A DNA stretch of 64,000 bases, taken from Dokdonella_A sp963775445 (GTDB taxonomy: Bacteria; Pseudomonadota; Gammaproteobacteria; Xanthomonadales; Rhodanobacteraceae). The stretch lies in the NCBI GenBank assembly GCA_963775445.1, contig CAVZIT010000006.1, forward strand, positions 806,001 through 870,000, read 5' to 3'. The notes under the pieces were generated by a model that was not told where the DNA came from, made no database searches, and worked only from the letters and a program-made list of their open reading frames with translations. The position numbers and the translations under genes are program-made. Positions 36,742-45,340 of the stretch are shown here, one piece after another; within the stretch, counting starts at the first letter, position 1, and every line of letters starts with the position of its first letter.

Positions 36742-37464
36742 TCAAGGCAGTTCCAGACTGGCTCGGGACGGCAATCGCCAGTCGATCGGCGTCAGGCCAC
36801 GGCTGGCGAGCGCCTGGTTGGCGCGCGAGAAATGGGCGCAGCCGATAAAGCCACGATGGGCCGAAAGTGGCGAAGGATGCGGAGCCTTGAGCACCCGATG
36901 GCGACGCGCGTCGATCAGCTTGCCCTTGGCTTGAGCGTAGCTGCCCCAGAGCAGGAAAACCAATCCCTCGCGCTCGCGGTTCAAGGCATCGATGCACGCG
37001 TCGGTGAAGCCTTCCCAGCCTTTTCCCTGATGCGAGCCCGCCTTGCCATGCTCGACCGTCAACACCGAATTGAGCAGCAAAACGCCCCGCTCGGCCCACG
37101 CGATCAAGCAACCATGATCCGGCCGATTGATGCCAAGATCGCGTTCGATTTCCGCAAAAATATTGCTCAGGGATGGCGGCACCGCGACGCCGGGCGGCAC
37201 CGAGAAACTCAGACCATGCGCCTGTCCTGGCCCATGGTACGGATCCTGTCCGAGGATAACGACTTTGACGGACTCGAAAGGTGTCGTATCCAGCGCGCCG
37301 AAAATCCGGGGGCCTGGTGGATAGATCCGTTTGCCGCGGCGCTTCTGGTTACGCAGGAACTCGCCAAGCTCGACCATTTCGGGTCGGTCGAGCCACGAGC
37401 CAACGCGACGTCTCCATGATTCTTCGAGCCGAACGCGCGTGTTTTGCGCGCCCGATGCGCTCAT
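36742..37464 (-). CDS. ung: Uracil-DNA glycosylase, family 1
   Basis: The 240-residue product has the water-activating loop G-Q-D-P-Y-H-G and the Leu-intercalation loop H-P-S-P-L-S-A-H-R-G-F, which define UNG family 1. F-S-V-P and L-N-S-V-L-T-V complete the uracil pocket. It removes uracil from DNA to start base-excision repair. Its ATG overlaps the stop of the response-regulator gene by 4 bases (ATGA), so it is the last gene of the ftsE-ftsX-regulator-ung transcription unit. Confidence 0.95.
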   Translation of the reverse strand: MSASGAQNTRVRLEESWRRRVGSWLDRPEMVELGEFLRNQKRRGKRIYPPGPRIFGALDTTPFESVKVVILGQDPYHGPGQAHGLSFSVPPGVAVPPSLSNIFAEIERDLGINRPDHGCLIAWAERGVLLLNSVLTVEHGKAGSHQGKGWEGFTDACIDALNREREGLVFLLWGSYAQAKGKLIDARRHRVLKAPHPSPLSAHRGFIGCAHFSRANQALASRGLTPIDWRLPSRASLELP

Positions 37465-38333
37465 GCGGCCGTTCGATCGGCAGCGAGTCGCTCGGCCCTC
37501 TCCGCCAGGCGCCGCGAAACGCGCAACTGGAACAACAGTTTGGTCACGAGCAGCCTCTCCTGGACGGGCTTCTTGACCAGATCATTGGCGCCGGCGCGCA
37601 GCAGGGTCGCCTGATTGGCCGGATTGTCGTCGCCCGTCATGATCAGCACAGGCAACTGTCCCTTGCCGTAGCCGAAGTGCCCGCGAATGCGTTCCAGCAG
37701 ATCGCCTCCGGTCAAATCCCCGCGAAGGCTCACGTCGCTCAGCACGACATCGACGCCCGGGCCGCGGCCTTCGCCCCGCGCCAACTCGAGTTCCTCGACG
37801 GCCTCCTCGACACTGGTAACGTGCAACATGGACAAGCCGTGATGTTCGAGCATGCGACTCGTGGCCAACGCGACGACGCGGCTGTCCTCGACATAAAGCA
37901 CGCTGCCGTCGGCCCGCAATTCCGGTTGCACATACCCGCGAATGAACTCCGCGAGCGCAGCGAAGCCGAGCGACTTGTCGAAATAATCGGTGATGTCGTC
38001 CGACAGCGAGCGTTCGATCAATCGTTGCTGCACGTCACCCGAAACCACGACGATCGGCATGAATGCCTGCGTCCCACTGTTGCGCAGCCGGCGTGCGAGT
38101 TCGAGTCCATCCATGTCCGGCAGCAACAAGGCCGTGGTGACAAGGTCGACAGGCTCGCTTTCAAGCACGCCGCACGCCTCGGCGCCGGTTTCGCAGCAAG
38201 TGACGCGCACTTCGGGTAGCTGGGTCGTCAATACCTGTTGAATCAGGCGCCGTACGACGCGCGAGCCGTCGATCACGAGTACGTGCGACGGCTCGCGGGA
38301 CTTGTCGCGCGTCGACAGGATCTCGGCGTTCAT
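37461..38333 (-). CDS. Dual-receiver response regulator (pseudo-receiver + receiver)
   Basis: The 290-residue product consists of two REC domains and no output domain. The second (from ~residue 145) is canonical: acidic pair in V-L-Y-V-E-D, phospho-acceptor Asp in V-V-L-S-D-V-S-L, Thr in I-M-T-G-D, Lys in V-K-K-P. The first (from ~residue 15, H-V-L-V-I-D-G-S) has lost half the acidic pair, and the acceptor position is Ala (V-T-T-A-L-L-L-P-D-M-D-G); its late Lys remains (F-D-K-S-L). The start overlaps the ftsX stop and the end overlaps ung, both by ATGA. No cognate kinase is nearby. Its partner may be a hybrid or orphan kinase. Confidence 0.88.
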   Translation of the reverse strand: MNAEILSTRDKSREPSHVLVIDGSRVVRRLIQQVLTTQLPEVRVTCCETGAEACGVLESEPVDLVTTALLLPDMDGLELARRLRNSGTQAFMPIVVVSGDVQQRLIERSLSDDITDYFDKSLGFAALAEFIRGYVQPELRADGSVLYVEDSRVVALATSRMLEHHGLSMLHVTSVEEAVEELELARGEGRGPGVDVVLSDVSLRGDLTGGDLLERIRGHFGYGKGQLPVLIMTGDDNPANQATLLRAGANDLVKKPVQERLLVTKLLFQLRVSRRLAERAERLAADRTAA

Positions 38334-39358
38334 GCGCGCGAGTCTCCGCGCAGCAGATGTCGGGTGCTTGCGATCAGCGCACCCACCCAACCCAACACGG
38401 CACTCAAGGCGATTACCGCGGTGGCCACGACAAGGTCGAGTCCGTGCAGCGCAAAGCGATGGCCGTAATCGACCAGCAGGCGCTCCAATGGCGCGGCCAA
38501 CGCAAATTCGACGACGCCGACAGCAATCACCGCGAACACGCCGCCGAGCAGGCCATACCAGATCCCGGTATAGAGAAACGGCCGCCTGACGAATCCGTTG
38601 CCCGCTCCCATCAATTGCATTACTTCGATCTCCTCGGCGCGCCCTTGAATATCCAGGCGCACGGTATTGCCTACGACCAATAGCGCGGCCAGCGCGAGTA
38701 TCGCAGCCAGAACCTCGACCGCGCGCTGGCCCACGCCGAGCACGGCATCGAGTCGACGACGCCATACCGCATCGTACTGCACCAGGTCCACGCGTGGATC
38801 AGACCGCAGAACATCGATGATTGCCGGATTCCGGTCGTCGACTGCCGCTTCGCGCGGGCTTATCAACAATACGCTCGGCAGAGGGTTGGACTGGAGGACA
38901 TCGAGTGCCCCGGAGAAGCCGGATAGTTGTCGAAACTCGGCCAGCCCCTGTTTGGGTGTTCGCACCACGACGAGGTCCACGTCGGCACGGCGACCGATCT
39001 CAACCGCAAACTCGGCAGCGGACGCAGCTTCGATATCAGGCTTGAGAAACACCGTGATTTCGCGCGCCTCGCGCAGACCGCCAGCCAGGTCCCGGGAATT
39101 GACGAACACCAGAAAGAACAACAGCGGCAGCGCCAGCGCGAAGCCCAGCACCAGCGTCGTCAGCGCGGTCGCCCACGGCTTGGCCATCAGGCGCCCGAGA
39201 CTCGAAAACAGGCTGTACAGATGCTGGTCGCGCCATGCATGAAGGCGATTGCGCAGCGGCGCGCGCGATACGCGCGTGCGCCCGGTTGTTTCGCCCTCGC
39301 CGACATCCGGCTTGCGCACATTGCGCTTTCGCTTGCTGCCTCCTCGCGTGGCCAGCAT
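38330..39358 (-). CDS. ftsX: Cell-division membrane protein FtsX
   Basis: The 342-residue product has an N-terminal cytoplasmic Arg/Lys-rich extension of ~55 residues, a first transmembrane helix (A-L-T-T-L-V-L-G-F-A-L-A-L-P-L-L-F-F), a ~130-residue periplasmic domain and three C-terminal helices, the FtsX/MacB-type topology. L-M-G-A-G-N-G-F-V-R-R-P-F-L is the FtsE-coupling region. With FtsE it controls periplasmic amidases at the septum. The ATG shares one base with the ftsE stop (TGATG). Confidence 0.93.
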   Translation of the reverse strand: MLATRGGSKRKRNVRKPDVGEGETTGRTRVSRAPLRNRLHAWRDQHLYSLFSSLGRLMAKPWATALTTLVLGFALALPLLFFLVFVNSRDLAGGLREAREITVFLKPDIEAASAAEFAVEIGRRADVDLVVVRTPKQGLAEFRQLSGFSGALDVLQSNPLPSVLLISPREAAVDDRNPAIIDVLRSDPRVDLVQYDAVWRRRLDAVLGVGQRAVEVLAAILALAALLVVGNTVRLDIQGRAEEIEVMQLMGAGNGFVRRPFLYTGIWYGLLGGVFAVIAVGVVEFALAAPLERLLVDYGHRFALHGLDLVVATAVIALSAVLGWVGALIASTRHLLRGDSRA

Positions 39359-40032
39359 CAGGCAACCTCGGGACGGTAATCGTCGATCAGGCGTCCATGA
39401 TCGAGAACCAGCGCGCGTTTGCCCAAGCGTTTGATCAAATGCAAATCGTGGCTCGCAACGAGCACGGCAGCGCCGACCTGCTGAAACTCCGCAAACAAGG
39501 CCATGATCTCCGCTGACAATCCTGGATCGAGATTGCCGGTTGGCTCGTCGGCAATGATTACCGACGGTCTGCCGACGATGGCGCGCGCGATGCCGACGCG
39601 TTGCTGTTCACCGCTGGACAACGTAATCGGCGCTGCCTTTTCTTGCGCCAGCAAGCCGACCTTGTCGAGCGAGGCGCGCACGCGCCTGCCGATTTCGTCG
39701 CGGCCAACGCCGGCAATGACCAGCGGCAGCGCGACGTTGTCGAACACCGTGCGGTCCATCAGCAGACGATGGTCCTGGAAGACCATGCCGATCCCGCGCC
39801 TGAGGCGTGGCACAGCGCGCCTGCGAACCCGACCAAGCATGGTCCCGTTGACGGCGATCTGACCTCGCGTGGGCCGTTCGACCACCGCAATGAGTTTGAG
39901 CAGCGTGCTCTTGCCCGCGCCGGAATGGCCGGTGACGAAAATCATCTCCCCCGCCTCGACCGCGAAACTGATATCGCTGAGCACATCGACGCCCGCTGCG
40001 TAGCGTTTGCTGACGTTCTCGAAACGGATCAT
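39358..40032 (-). CDS. ftsE: Cell-division ATP-binding protein FtsE
   Basis: The 224-residue ABC ATPase has Walker A G-H-S-G-A-G-K-S-T, signature L-S-S-G-E-Q-Q-R-V-G-I-A-R, Walker B V-I-I-A-D-E-P-T-G-N-L-D and H-loop A-S-H-D. M-I-R-F-E-N-V-S-K-R-Y is the typical FtsE opening. It powers FtsX in septal peptidoglycan hydrolase activation. It is the first gene of the ftsE-ftsX-regulator-ung unit. About 100 bases separate it from gspF upstream, so transcription from the secretion genes may enter it. Confidence 0.95.
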   Translation of the reverse strand: MIRFENVSKRYAAGVDVLSDISFAVEAGEMIFVTGHSGAGKSTLLKLIAVVERPTRGQIAVNGTMLGRVRRRAVPRLRRGIGMVFQDHRLLMDRTVFDNVALPLVIAGVGRDEIGRRVRASLDKVGLLAQEKAAPITLSSGEQQRVGIARAIVGRPSVIIADEPTGNLDPGLSAEIMALFAEFQQVGAAVLVASHDLHLIKRLGKRALVLDHGRLIDDYRPEVA

Positions 40033-40133
40033 TGAAGAGAAGACTGAGGCTGAGGGCTGAGGGCTGGAAGGATACACAAAGCATGCATTCGCTCTTGCTT
40101 TTCGACCTTGATCCCTCGGCCCTGCGCCTTGCC

Positions 40134-41345
40134 TCACTTGACCATCTGATTGAGATTGAAGATCGGCAGCAGGATCGCAAGCACAATGAACAGAACCATC
40201 GCACCGACCACCAGAATGACCGCGGGGCCGAGCACCGCCGATAGGATAGTCAGCCACCGGTCGAGTTCGCGTTGCTGCTGTGCGGCCGCCTCGACGAGCA
40301 TGCGCGGCAACTCGCCGGAACGCTCGCCGCTTGCAATCAAGCGTAACGCGATCGGCGGGAATTGACCGCTTTCGCCGAGCGCGCGCGAGAAGCCCCCGCC
40401 TTCGCGCACCCTGAACGCGGCGCGTTGCAGCGCCGCGCGCATCGGCAGGTTCGGCACCACCTGGGCAGCGATCGACAGCGCATCAAGCAATGGCACCGCA
40501 CTACCCGCGAGAAGGGCGAGCGTGCGCGTCGCGCGCGCGGTACTGGCCGCGCGCACCAGCGACCCGACGAGCGGCATGCGCAGCAACATCGAGTGCCAGC
40601 GATACCGCACCGGCTCCTTTTGCAGCGCAAAACGCAACGCCACGATGAGCGCCACAAGCAACAGCAGCAGCATCCAGCCCCAGGCGCGCAGGAACGCGGA
40701 AGAGGCCATCAGGATGCGCGTCGCGAGCGGCAGGGTCTGATGCAGATTCTGGAATACGCCGACGATCTGGGGCACGACATAGGTCAAGAGCCCGGCAACG
40801 ACCGCGATCGCGACCAGCGACAGCATCAACGGATAGGCAAGTGCCGCGATGATGGTCTGCTTGAGTGCATCGCGCGCTTCAGCGTAATCGGCCAGCTTTT
40901 CGAGCACCGGGTCGAGACGGCCCGCTTGCTCGCCGGCTGCCACCGATGCGCGGAAGATCTCCGGAAACGTATCGGGAAACTCGGCCATCGCCTGCGCCAG
41001 GCTCGCGCCCTCGATCACGCGCCCACGGAGCGCAGCCATGAGTTCCTGCTGACGGTTGCTGGCGGCCTGCTCGGACAGTGCTGCAAGTGCCTCGTCCATC
41101 GGCAAGCCCGCCCCAACCAGTGTGGCGAGCTGACGCGTCAGCAATGCCAGCTGCTGCGCGGGTAAACCACGTCGCGAAAACATGTGACTGCGCCGGTGAG
41201 TACCTGCATTGACTTCATCGACGGCGAGTGGGTTGAGTCCGCGCTCGCGCAAGGTCGAACGCACCGCACGCGCCGTATCGCCCTGCAACACGCCACTCAG
41301 GGTCTTGCCGCTGCTGTCTAATGCTTGATACGCGAAGGCTGGCAC
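40134..41345 (-). CDS. gspF: Type II secretion inner-membrane protein GspF
   Basis: The 403-residue product from GTG 41345 opens P-A-F-A-Y-Q-A-L-D-S-S-G-K, the normal GspF N-terminus. Two repeated GspF domains (~residues 70-190 and 270-395; the first with L-T-R-Q-L-A-T-L-V-G-A-G-L-P-M-D-E-A-L) each precede or include membrane helices, three in all. It forms the platform on which the GspE ATPase acts. A further in-frame TTG 33 codons upstream adds atypical residues and lacks a ribosome site. It is separated from gspE by 356 bases with REP-like sequence, so it may have lost tight coupling to gspCDE. Confidence 0.92.
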   Translation of the reverse strand: MPAFAYQALDSSGKTLSGVLQGDTARAVRSTLRERGLNPLAVDEVNAGTHRRSHMFSRRGLPAQQLALLTRQLATLVGAGLPMDEALAALSEQAASNRQQELMAALRGRVIEGASLAQAMAEFPDTFPEIFRASVAAGEQAGRLDPVLEKLADYAEARDALKQTIIAALAYPLMLSLVAIAVVAGLLTYVVPQIVGVFQNLHQTLPLATRILMASSAFLRAWGWMLLLLLVALIVALRFALQKEPVRYRWHSMLLRMPLVGSLVRAASTARATRTLALLAGSAVPLLDALSIAAQVVPNLPMRAALQRAAFRVREGGGFSRALGESGQFPPIALRLIASGERSGELPRMLVEAAAQQQRELDRWLTILSAVLGPAVILVVGAMVLFIVLAILLPIFNLNQMVK

Positions 41346-41504
41346 GGGCGCTGACGCGGGCAGGAGGACTCCGGTCGATTGTCGCTTGAAAGCCCGCTTC
41401 GCGAAACCAATCGCCGAAAACGCGTGCCGTGCCGTCGCCTCCAACCGACATGCGCAGATCGCCTATGGGACCCGGCAGCAAACAACGATTGACCGTACGT
41501 GCTG

Positions 41505-41609
41505 AGCCCCTTGACTTCGCCTGTCCTGAGCCCAAGCCGACTGTCAAGGTCGAGGGGATGGACAGGCCCTTCGACTTCGCGCCTTCGGCGCTACGCTCAG
41601 GGAGAGCGG
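41505..41609. repeat. REP-like repeat between gspE and gspF
   Basis: 41565-41609 matches 27641-27685 at 42 of 45 positions and contains the CCCTTCGACTTCGCGCC ... GCTCAGGG core, resembling the CCCTTCGACAGGCTCAGGG-type dispersed repeats of proteobacteria. Nearby CCTTGAC/GTCAAGG and CCTGTCC/GGACAGG form two interleaved inverted pairs (41511-41566). No gene was seen in 41346-41701. Confidence 0.8.
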
Positions 41610-41701
41610 GAATCATTCGATAAACCAAGGAGATCGAATGTCATGCCGGCGTCAGGAATCCAGGTCTGTTGCTCGGATCGCGAGTGTCCCCCGTCGCGAA
41701 A

Positions 41702-43216
41702 TCATTCTTCACGCGTTACGCGCAACACTTCTTCGCTCGAGGTGATGCCGGCGACGCACTTCCGCCAGCCGTCCTCGAGGATGCTCGGCGTGCGCTCACG
41801 CGCTACGCGTTCGAGTTCGGCTTCGGATGCGTTCTCATGGATCAGCCGGCGAAATGCATCGTCGAGCGGCACCAATTCGTAAACGCCCGTGCGTCCCTTG
41901 TAACCCGCATGGCGACCCGGCAGGTCCGAGCGCGGCCGATACAGCGTCGCCTTCATGTCGGCCGGCTTGCCGAACGCGGCGAGTTCGGTTGGCGTCGCCG
42001 CATACGCTTCGCGCGTCACGGGATCCAGCACGCGCACGAGGCGCTGCGCCAGCACGCCGATCAGACTCGAGGACAACAGGAACGGTTCGACCCCCATGTC
42101 GCGAAGGCGCGTTGCGGCACCGACTGCGGAATTCGTGTGCAAGGTCGCGAGCACCAGATGTCCGGTCAGCGAGGCCTGTACCGCCACTTCGGCCGTTTCG
42201 AGATCGCGGATCTCGCCCACCATGACGACGTCCGGATCCTGACGCAGGATCGCGCGCAGCCCGCGCGCGAAGGTCATGTCCACGCGCGTGTTGACCTGCG
42301 TCTGTCCGACCCCGTCGATGTAATACTCGATCGGATCCTCGACCGTCATGATGTTGCGGCTGGAATCGTTGAGCTTGAGCAGCGCGCCATAAAGGGTGGT
42401 GCTCTTGCCCGAACCGGTCGGGCCGGTCACGAGAAAGATGCCGTGCGGACGCTCGATCAAATCCTCAAGTCGGGTGCGCGTCGCTTCGTCCATGCCGAGG
42501 CGCGCGAGATCGAGCGTGCCGGCCTGCTTGTCGAGCAGGCGCAGGACCACGCGTTCACCGTGACTTGCGGGAATCGTGGAGACGCGCACATCGACCGGAC
42601 GCCCGGCGATGCGCAGTCCGATGCGCCCGTCCTGCGGCAGGCGCTTTTCAGCGATGTCGAGCTTGGCCATGACCTTGATGCGGCTGACCACGGCATTGGC
42701 GATCGCCTTTTTCGGCGCGAGCACTTCGCGCAACACGCCATCGATGCGAAAGCGAACGACGAGGCGATTTTCGAATGGCTCGATGTGGATGTCCGACGCG
42801 CCTTCCTTGACCGCCTCGGTCAGGAGCGCGTTGAGGAGGCGAATGATTGGTGCGTCGTCTTCGCTTTCGAGCAGGTCTTCCGGCTCCGGCAGTTCATCCG
42901 CGAGCGTTTTCAGATCGAGCGAGTCGTCGAGATCCGAGACCATCGCTCGCGCATCGTCGCCCTGCTCGTAAAGCGAGCGCAGCAGCCGTTCGAAGTCGAT
43001 GGCCGAGTGCGTCCTGAAGTGCAAGGGCGCCCCCAAATAGCGACGCAATTCGGCCAGTACTTCCGGGCGCACATCGTCGCGGCAGGCGATTTCGGCAGTG
43101 CCGTCGTGCCAGCCGGTCAGCGTCGCGCCATGGCGACGCGCGAAACCGAATCCGGGTCGCACCGGTCGTGCATCGCGCCCAGCAGTGGTCGGCGTCAACG
43201 AGGGTTCAACGGCCAT
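41702..43216 (-). CDS. gspE: Type II secretion ATPase GspE (lacking the zinc tetracysteine)
   Basis: The 504-residue ATPase has G-P-T-G-S-G-K-S-T-T-L-Y (Walker A), the Asp box E-D-P-I-E-Y, G-E-I-R-D-L-E-T-A (Walker B) and T-L-H-T-N-S (His box). Oddly, the C-terminal zinc motif normally C-x2-C ... C-x2-C before G-Y-x-G-R-T-G has no Cys: it reads L-D-P-V-T-R-E-A-Y ... R-S-D-L-P-G-R-H-A-G-Y-K-G-R-T-G. GAGG precedes ATG 43216. It powers pseudopilus growth from the cytoplasm. Confidence 0.94.
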   Translation of the reverse strand: MAVEPSLTPTTAGRDARPVRPGFGFARRHGATLTGWHDGTAEIACRDDVRPEVLAELRRYLGAPLHFRTHSAIDFERLLRSLYEQGDDARAMVSDLDDSLDLKTLADELPEPEDLLESEDDAPIIRLLNALLTEAVKEGASDIHIEPFENRLVVRFRIDGVLREVLAPKKAIANAVVSRIKVMAKLDIAEKRLPQDGRIGLRIAGRPVDVRVSTIPASHGERVVLRLLDKQAGTLDLARLGMDEATRTRLEDLIERPHGIFLVTGPTGSGKSTTLYGALLKLNDSSRNIMTVEDPIEYYIDGVGQTQVNTRVDMTFARGLRAILRQDPDVVMVGEIRDLETAEVAVQASLTGHLVLATLHTNSAVGAATRLRDMGVEPFLLSSSLIGVLAQRLVRVLDPVTREAYAATPTELAAFGKPADMKATLYRPRSDLPGRHAGYKGRTGVYELVPLDDAFRRLIHENASEAELERVARERTPSILEDGWRKCVAGITSSEEVLRVTREE

Positions 43217-43267
43217 GCATGTCCTCTGCCGAAATGCCGATCAGCTCCACGCGCCTGCGCGTCCGTT

Positions 43268-45340
43268 TCAGCCCTTCTTGCGATGTGCATTGTCGAGCGC
43301 CGGCTGGCCGTCGAGGGTCGGACTGGTCAGGAAATCGTGCACTGCGGGGAGCAACGGCCGATGCGAAGGAGAAGTGATCATTTCCGGCGTCTCGCGCATC
43401 TCGAGCTGCTCGGTGCGCATGTAGTTGTATTTCTCGCTCGACACCGACGCCTCGGTGGCCGCGTCGCGCAGGATTTTCGGATGCAGGAATATCATGAGAT
43501 CGCGTTTCTGGTGGTTATTGCTGCGATAGCGAAACAGGTTGCCGATGATCGGGATATCGCCAAGCGCCGGCACCTTGGATACGTTGTCGGTCAGGTTGTT
43601 GTCGATCAGGCCGCCCAGCACGAGCAACGCATTGTTGGCAACCAGCACGCTCGTGGACAGTTCCCTCTTGTTGGTGATCAGATCCACCGCGCCCGTGACC
43701 GGGGGCGCGAGCGAGGAGACCTCCTGGTGGATATCCAGGCGCACCGCATCACCCTCGTTGATATGCGGCGTGACCTTGAGCACCAAGCCAACATCCTTGC
43801 GCTCGATGGTCTGGAACGGATTGGTCGGCTGACTGGTGCCACCGGTGCCTGTGTTGGTGTATTGGCCGGTGAGGAACGGGACTTCCTGCGCAACCTTGAT
43901 CTCCGCTTCCTGATTATCGAGCGTCAGGATCGACGGCGTCGACAGGATGTTGGTCTTGCCGTCGCCCTTGAGAGCGCGCACCAGCGCCCCGAGATTGGCG
44001 ATCTGCGTGTCGGTGCCCGGTATCGTGATCGTGCCATTGACATAGCCGAGCGACAAACCGGTGCCGAGCGCGAACGGATTCTGCGCTGCGCCGAGCAACC
44101 CGCTGGTCCCGTTCGGCCCGGGGAAGTTCGTACCGCCAATCACACCGCTGCCGAGTTCGCCGGCGCTGTTGCGCGGCGCCGTGAACCACTGCACTCCGAC
44201 CTCGGTCGCGGTGCTGTCGGCCACCTCGGCAATGACCGCCTCGATCAACACCTGGGCACGACGGATATCGAGCTGATTGATCACCGCATCCAGCGAGCGG
44301 AAGATCGCCGGCGGTGCGCTGATGATCAGCGAATTGGTCTCTTCGTGCGCCTGGATCGTCGCAACCGTCGATCCGCCTGCGCTGCCCGCACCTGCTGCCC
44401 CAGCCTTGACTGCAGTCGGCGGCGCGCTGCCGCTCAACGTCGCCGCAACGCCCTGAAGGATCGGCACCAGATCCTTCGCGCTCGCATAATTGAGAAACAC
44501 GACATTTGTATCGCCGCCGTTTTCCATCGGCGTATCCAGATGTGCGATCAGCGCCCGCATTCGCAGGCGTGAACTCTTGGCGCCGGCCAGCAGGATCGAA
44601 TTGGTGCGTGTATCGGCGAATACCCGCGCCGCCTCTCCATTGGCCTTGGCCGTCTTTTCCTCGGCCAGCAACGTCAGGGTGCGTGCGACTTCCGCCGCAT
44701 TGGCATGCTGCAATGGAATGACTTCGACTTCGGCATCGGAACTGGTGTCGATGCGCTGGATGATCCGCGCAAGTCGCTCGACATTGCTGGCGCGATCGGA
44801 GATCACCAGTGAATTGGACGCCGCATGCGCAATGATCTGGCCGCCCTGCGGCATCAGCGGCCGCAGGATCGGTACCAGATCAGTCGCCGATACGTGCTCG
44901 ACCGGAATGACCCGGGTCACCGGCTCATTGCCGTTGATGACGGCACCAGCCGGCGCAATCGATCCGTCCTGTTGCGCCACCGCTTCGGGCACGATCTTGA
45001 TCATGCTGCCGGATGGCACGGCGGCATAGCCGTGAACGCGCAGCACCGACAGGAACACATCGTATATTTCGTCCGCGCGCATCGGCTGCGCGGAGATCAC
45101 GGTGACCTTTCCCTGCACGTTCGGCGCAACGATGAAGTTCTTGCCGGTGATTTCGCTGACCGTCGCGATCAGCGCCTCGATATCCGCATCCTTGAGATTG
45201 AGCGTGTGGCGTCCGTCCGCAGTGACCGAATGGCCCGCCGACGGGGACGTTGCCGGATTCGCAGCCCAGGCTGATACCGGCAACCCCATCGCCATGATGA
45301 TCAGTGCCCATCCGATCGCACCGCATCGCCGACAATTCAT
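43268..45340 (-). CDS. gspD: Type II secretion outer-membrane secretin GspD
   Basis: The 690-residue product has a signal peptide ending S-A-W-A-A-N. An N0 domain (L-N-L-K-D-A-D-I-E-A-L-I-A-T-V-S-E-I) and three N1-N3 repeats follow, the third split by a Gly/Ala-rich loop. The secretin domain has V-P-F-L-T-G-Q-Y and D-V-G-L-V-L-K-V-T-P-H-I-N. A C-terminal S-like tail is present. It forms the outer-membrane pore. Its ATG overlaps the gspC stop (ATGA), indicating co-translation. Confidence 0.95.
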   Translation of the reverse strand: MNCRRCGAIGWALIIMAMGLPVSAWAANPATSPSAGHSVTADGRHTLNLKDADIEALIATVSEITGKNFIVAPNVQGKVTVISAQPMRADEIYDVFLSVLRVHGYAAVPSGSMIKIVPEAVAQQDGSIAPAGAVINGNEPVTRVIPVEHVSATDLVPILRPLMPQGGQIIAHAASNSLVISDRASNVERLARIIQRIDTSSDAEVEVIPLQHANAAEVARTLTLLAEEKTAKANGEAARVFADTRTNSILLAGAKSSRLRMRALIAHLDTPMENGGDTNVVFLNYASAKDLVPILQGVAATLSGSAPPTAVKAGAAGAGSAGGSTVATIQAHEETNSLIISAPPAIFRSLDAVINQLDIRRAQVLIEAVIAEVADSTATEVGVQWFTAPRNSAGELGSGVIGGTNFPGPNGTSGLLGAAQNPFALGTGLSLGYVNGTITIPGTDTQIANLGALVRALKGDGKTNILSTPSILTLDNQEAEIKVAQEVPFLTGQYTNTGTGGTSQPTNPFQTIERKDVGLVLKVTPHINEGDAVRLDIHQEVSSLAPPVTGAVDLITNKRELSTSVLVANNALLVLGGLIDNNLTDNVSKVPALGDIPIIGNLFRYRSNNHQKRDLMIFLHPKILRDAATEASVSSEKYNYMRTEQLEMRETPEMITSPSHRPLLPAVHDFLTSPTLDGQPALDNAHRKKG

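Noticed and set aside
41669..44572. A 967-residue open frame opposite gspE and gspD
   Set aside because: It is antisense to two clear genes; such long frames are common opposite GC-rich codons and the residues have no family features.
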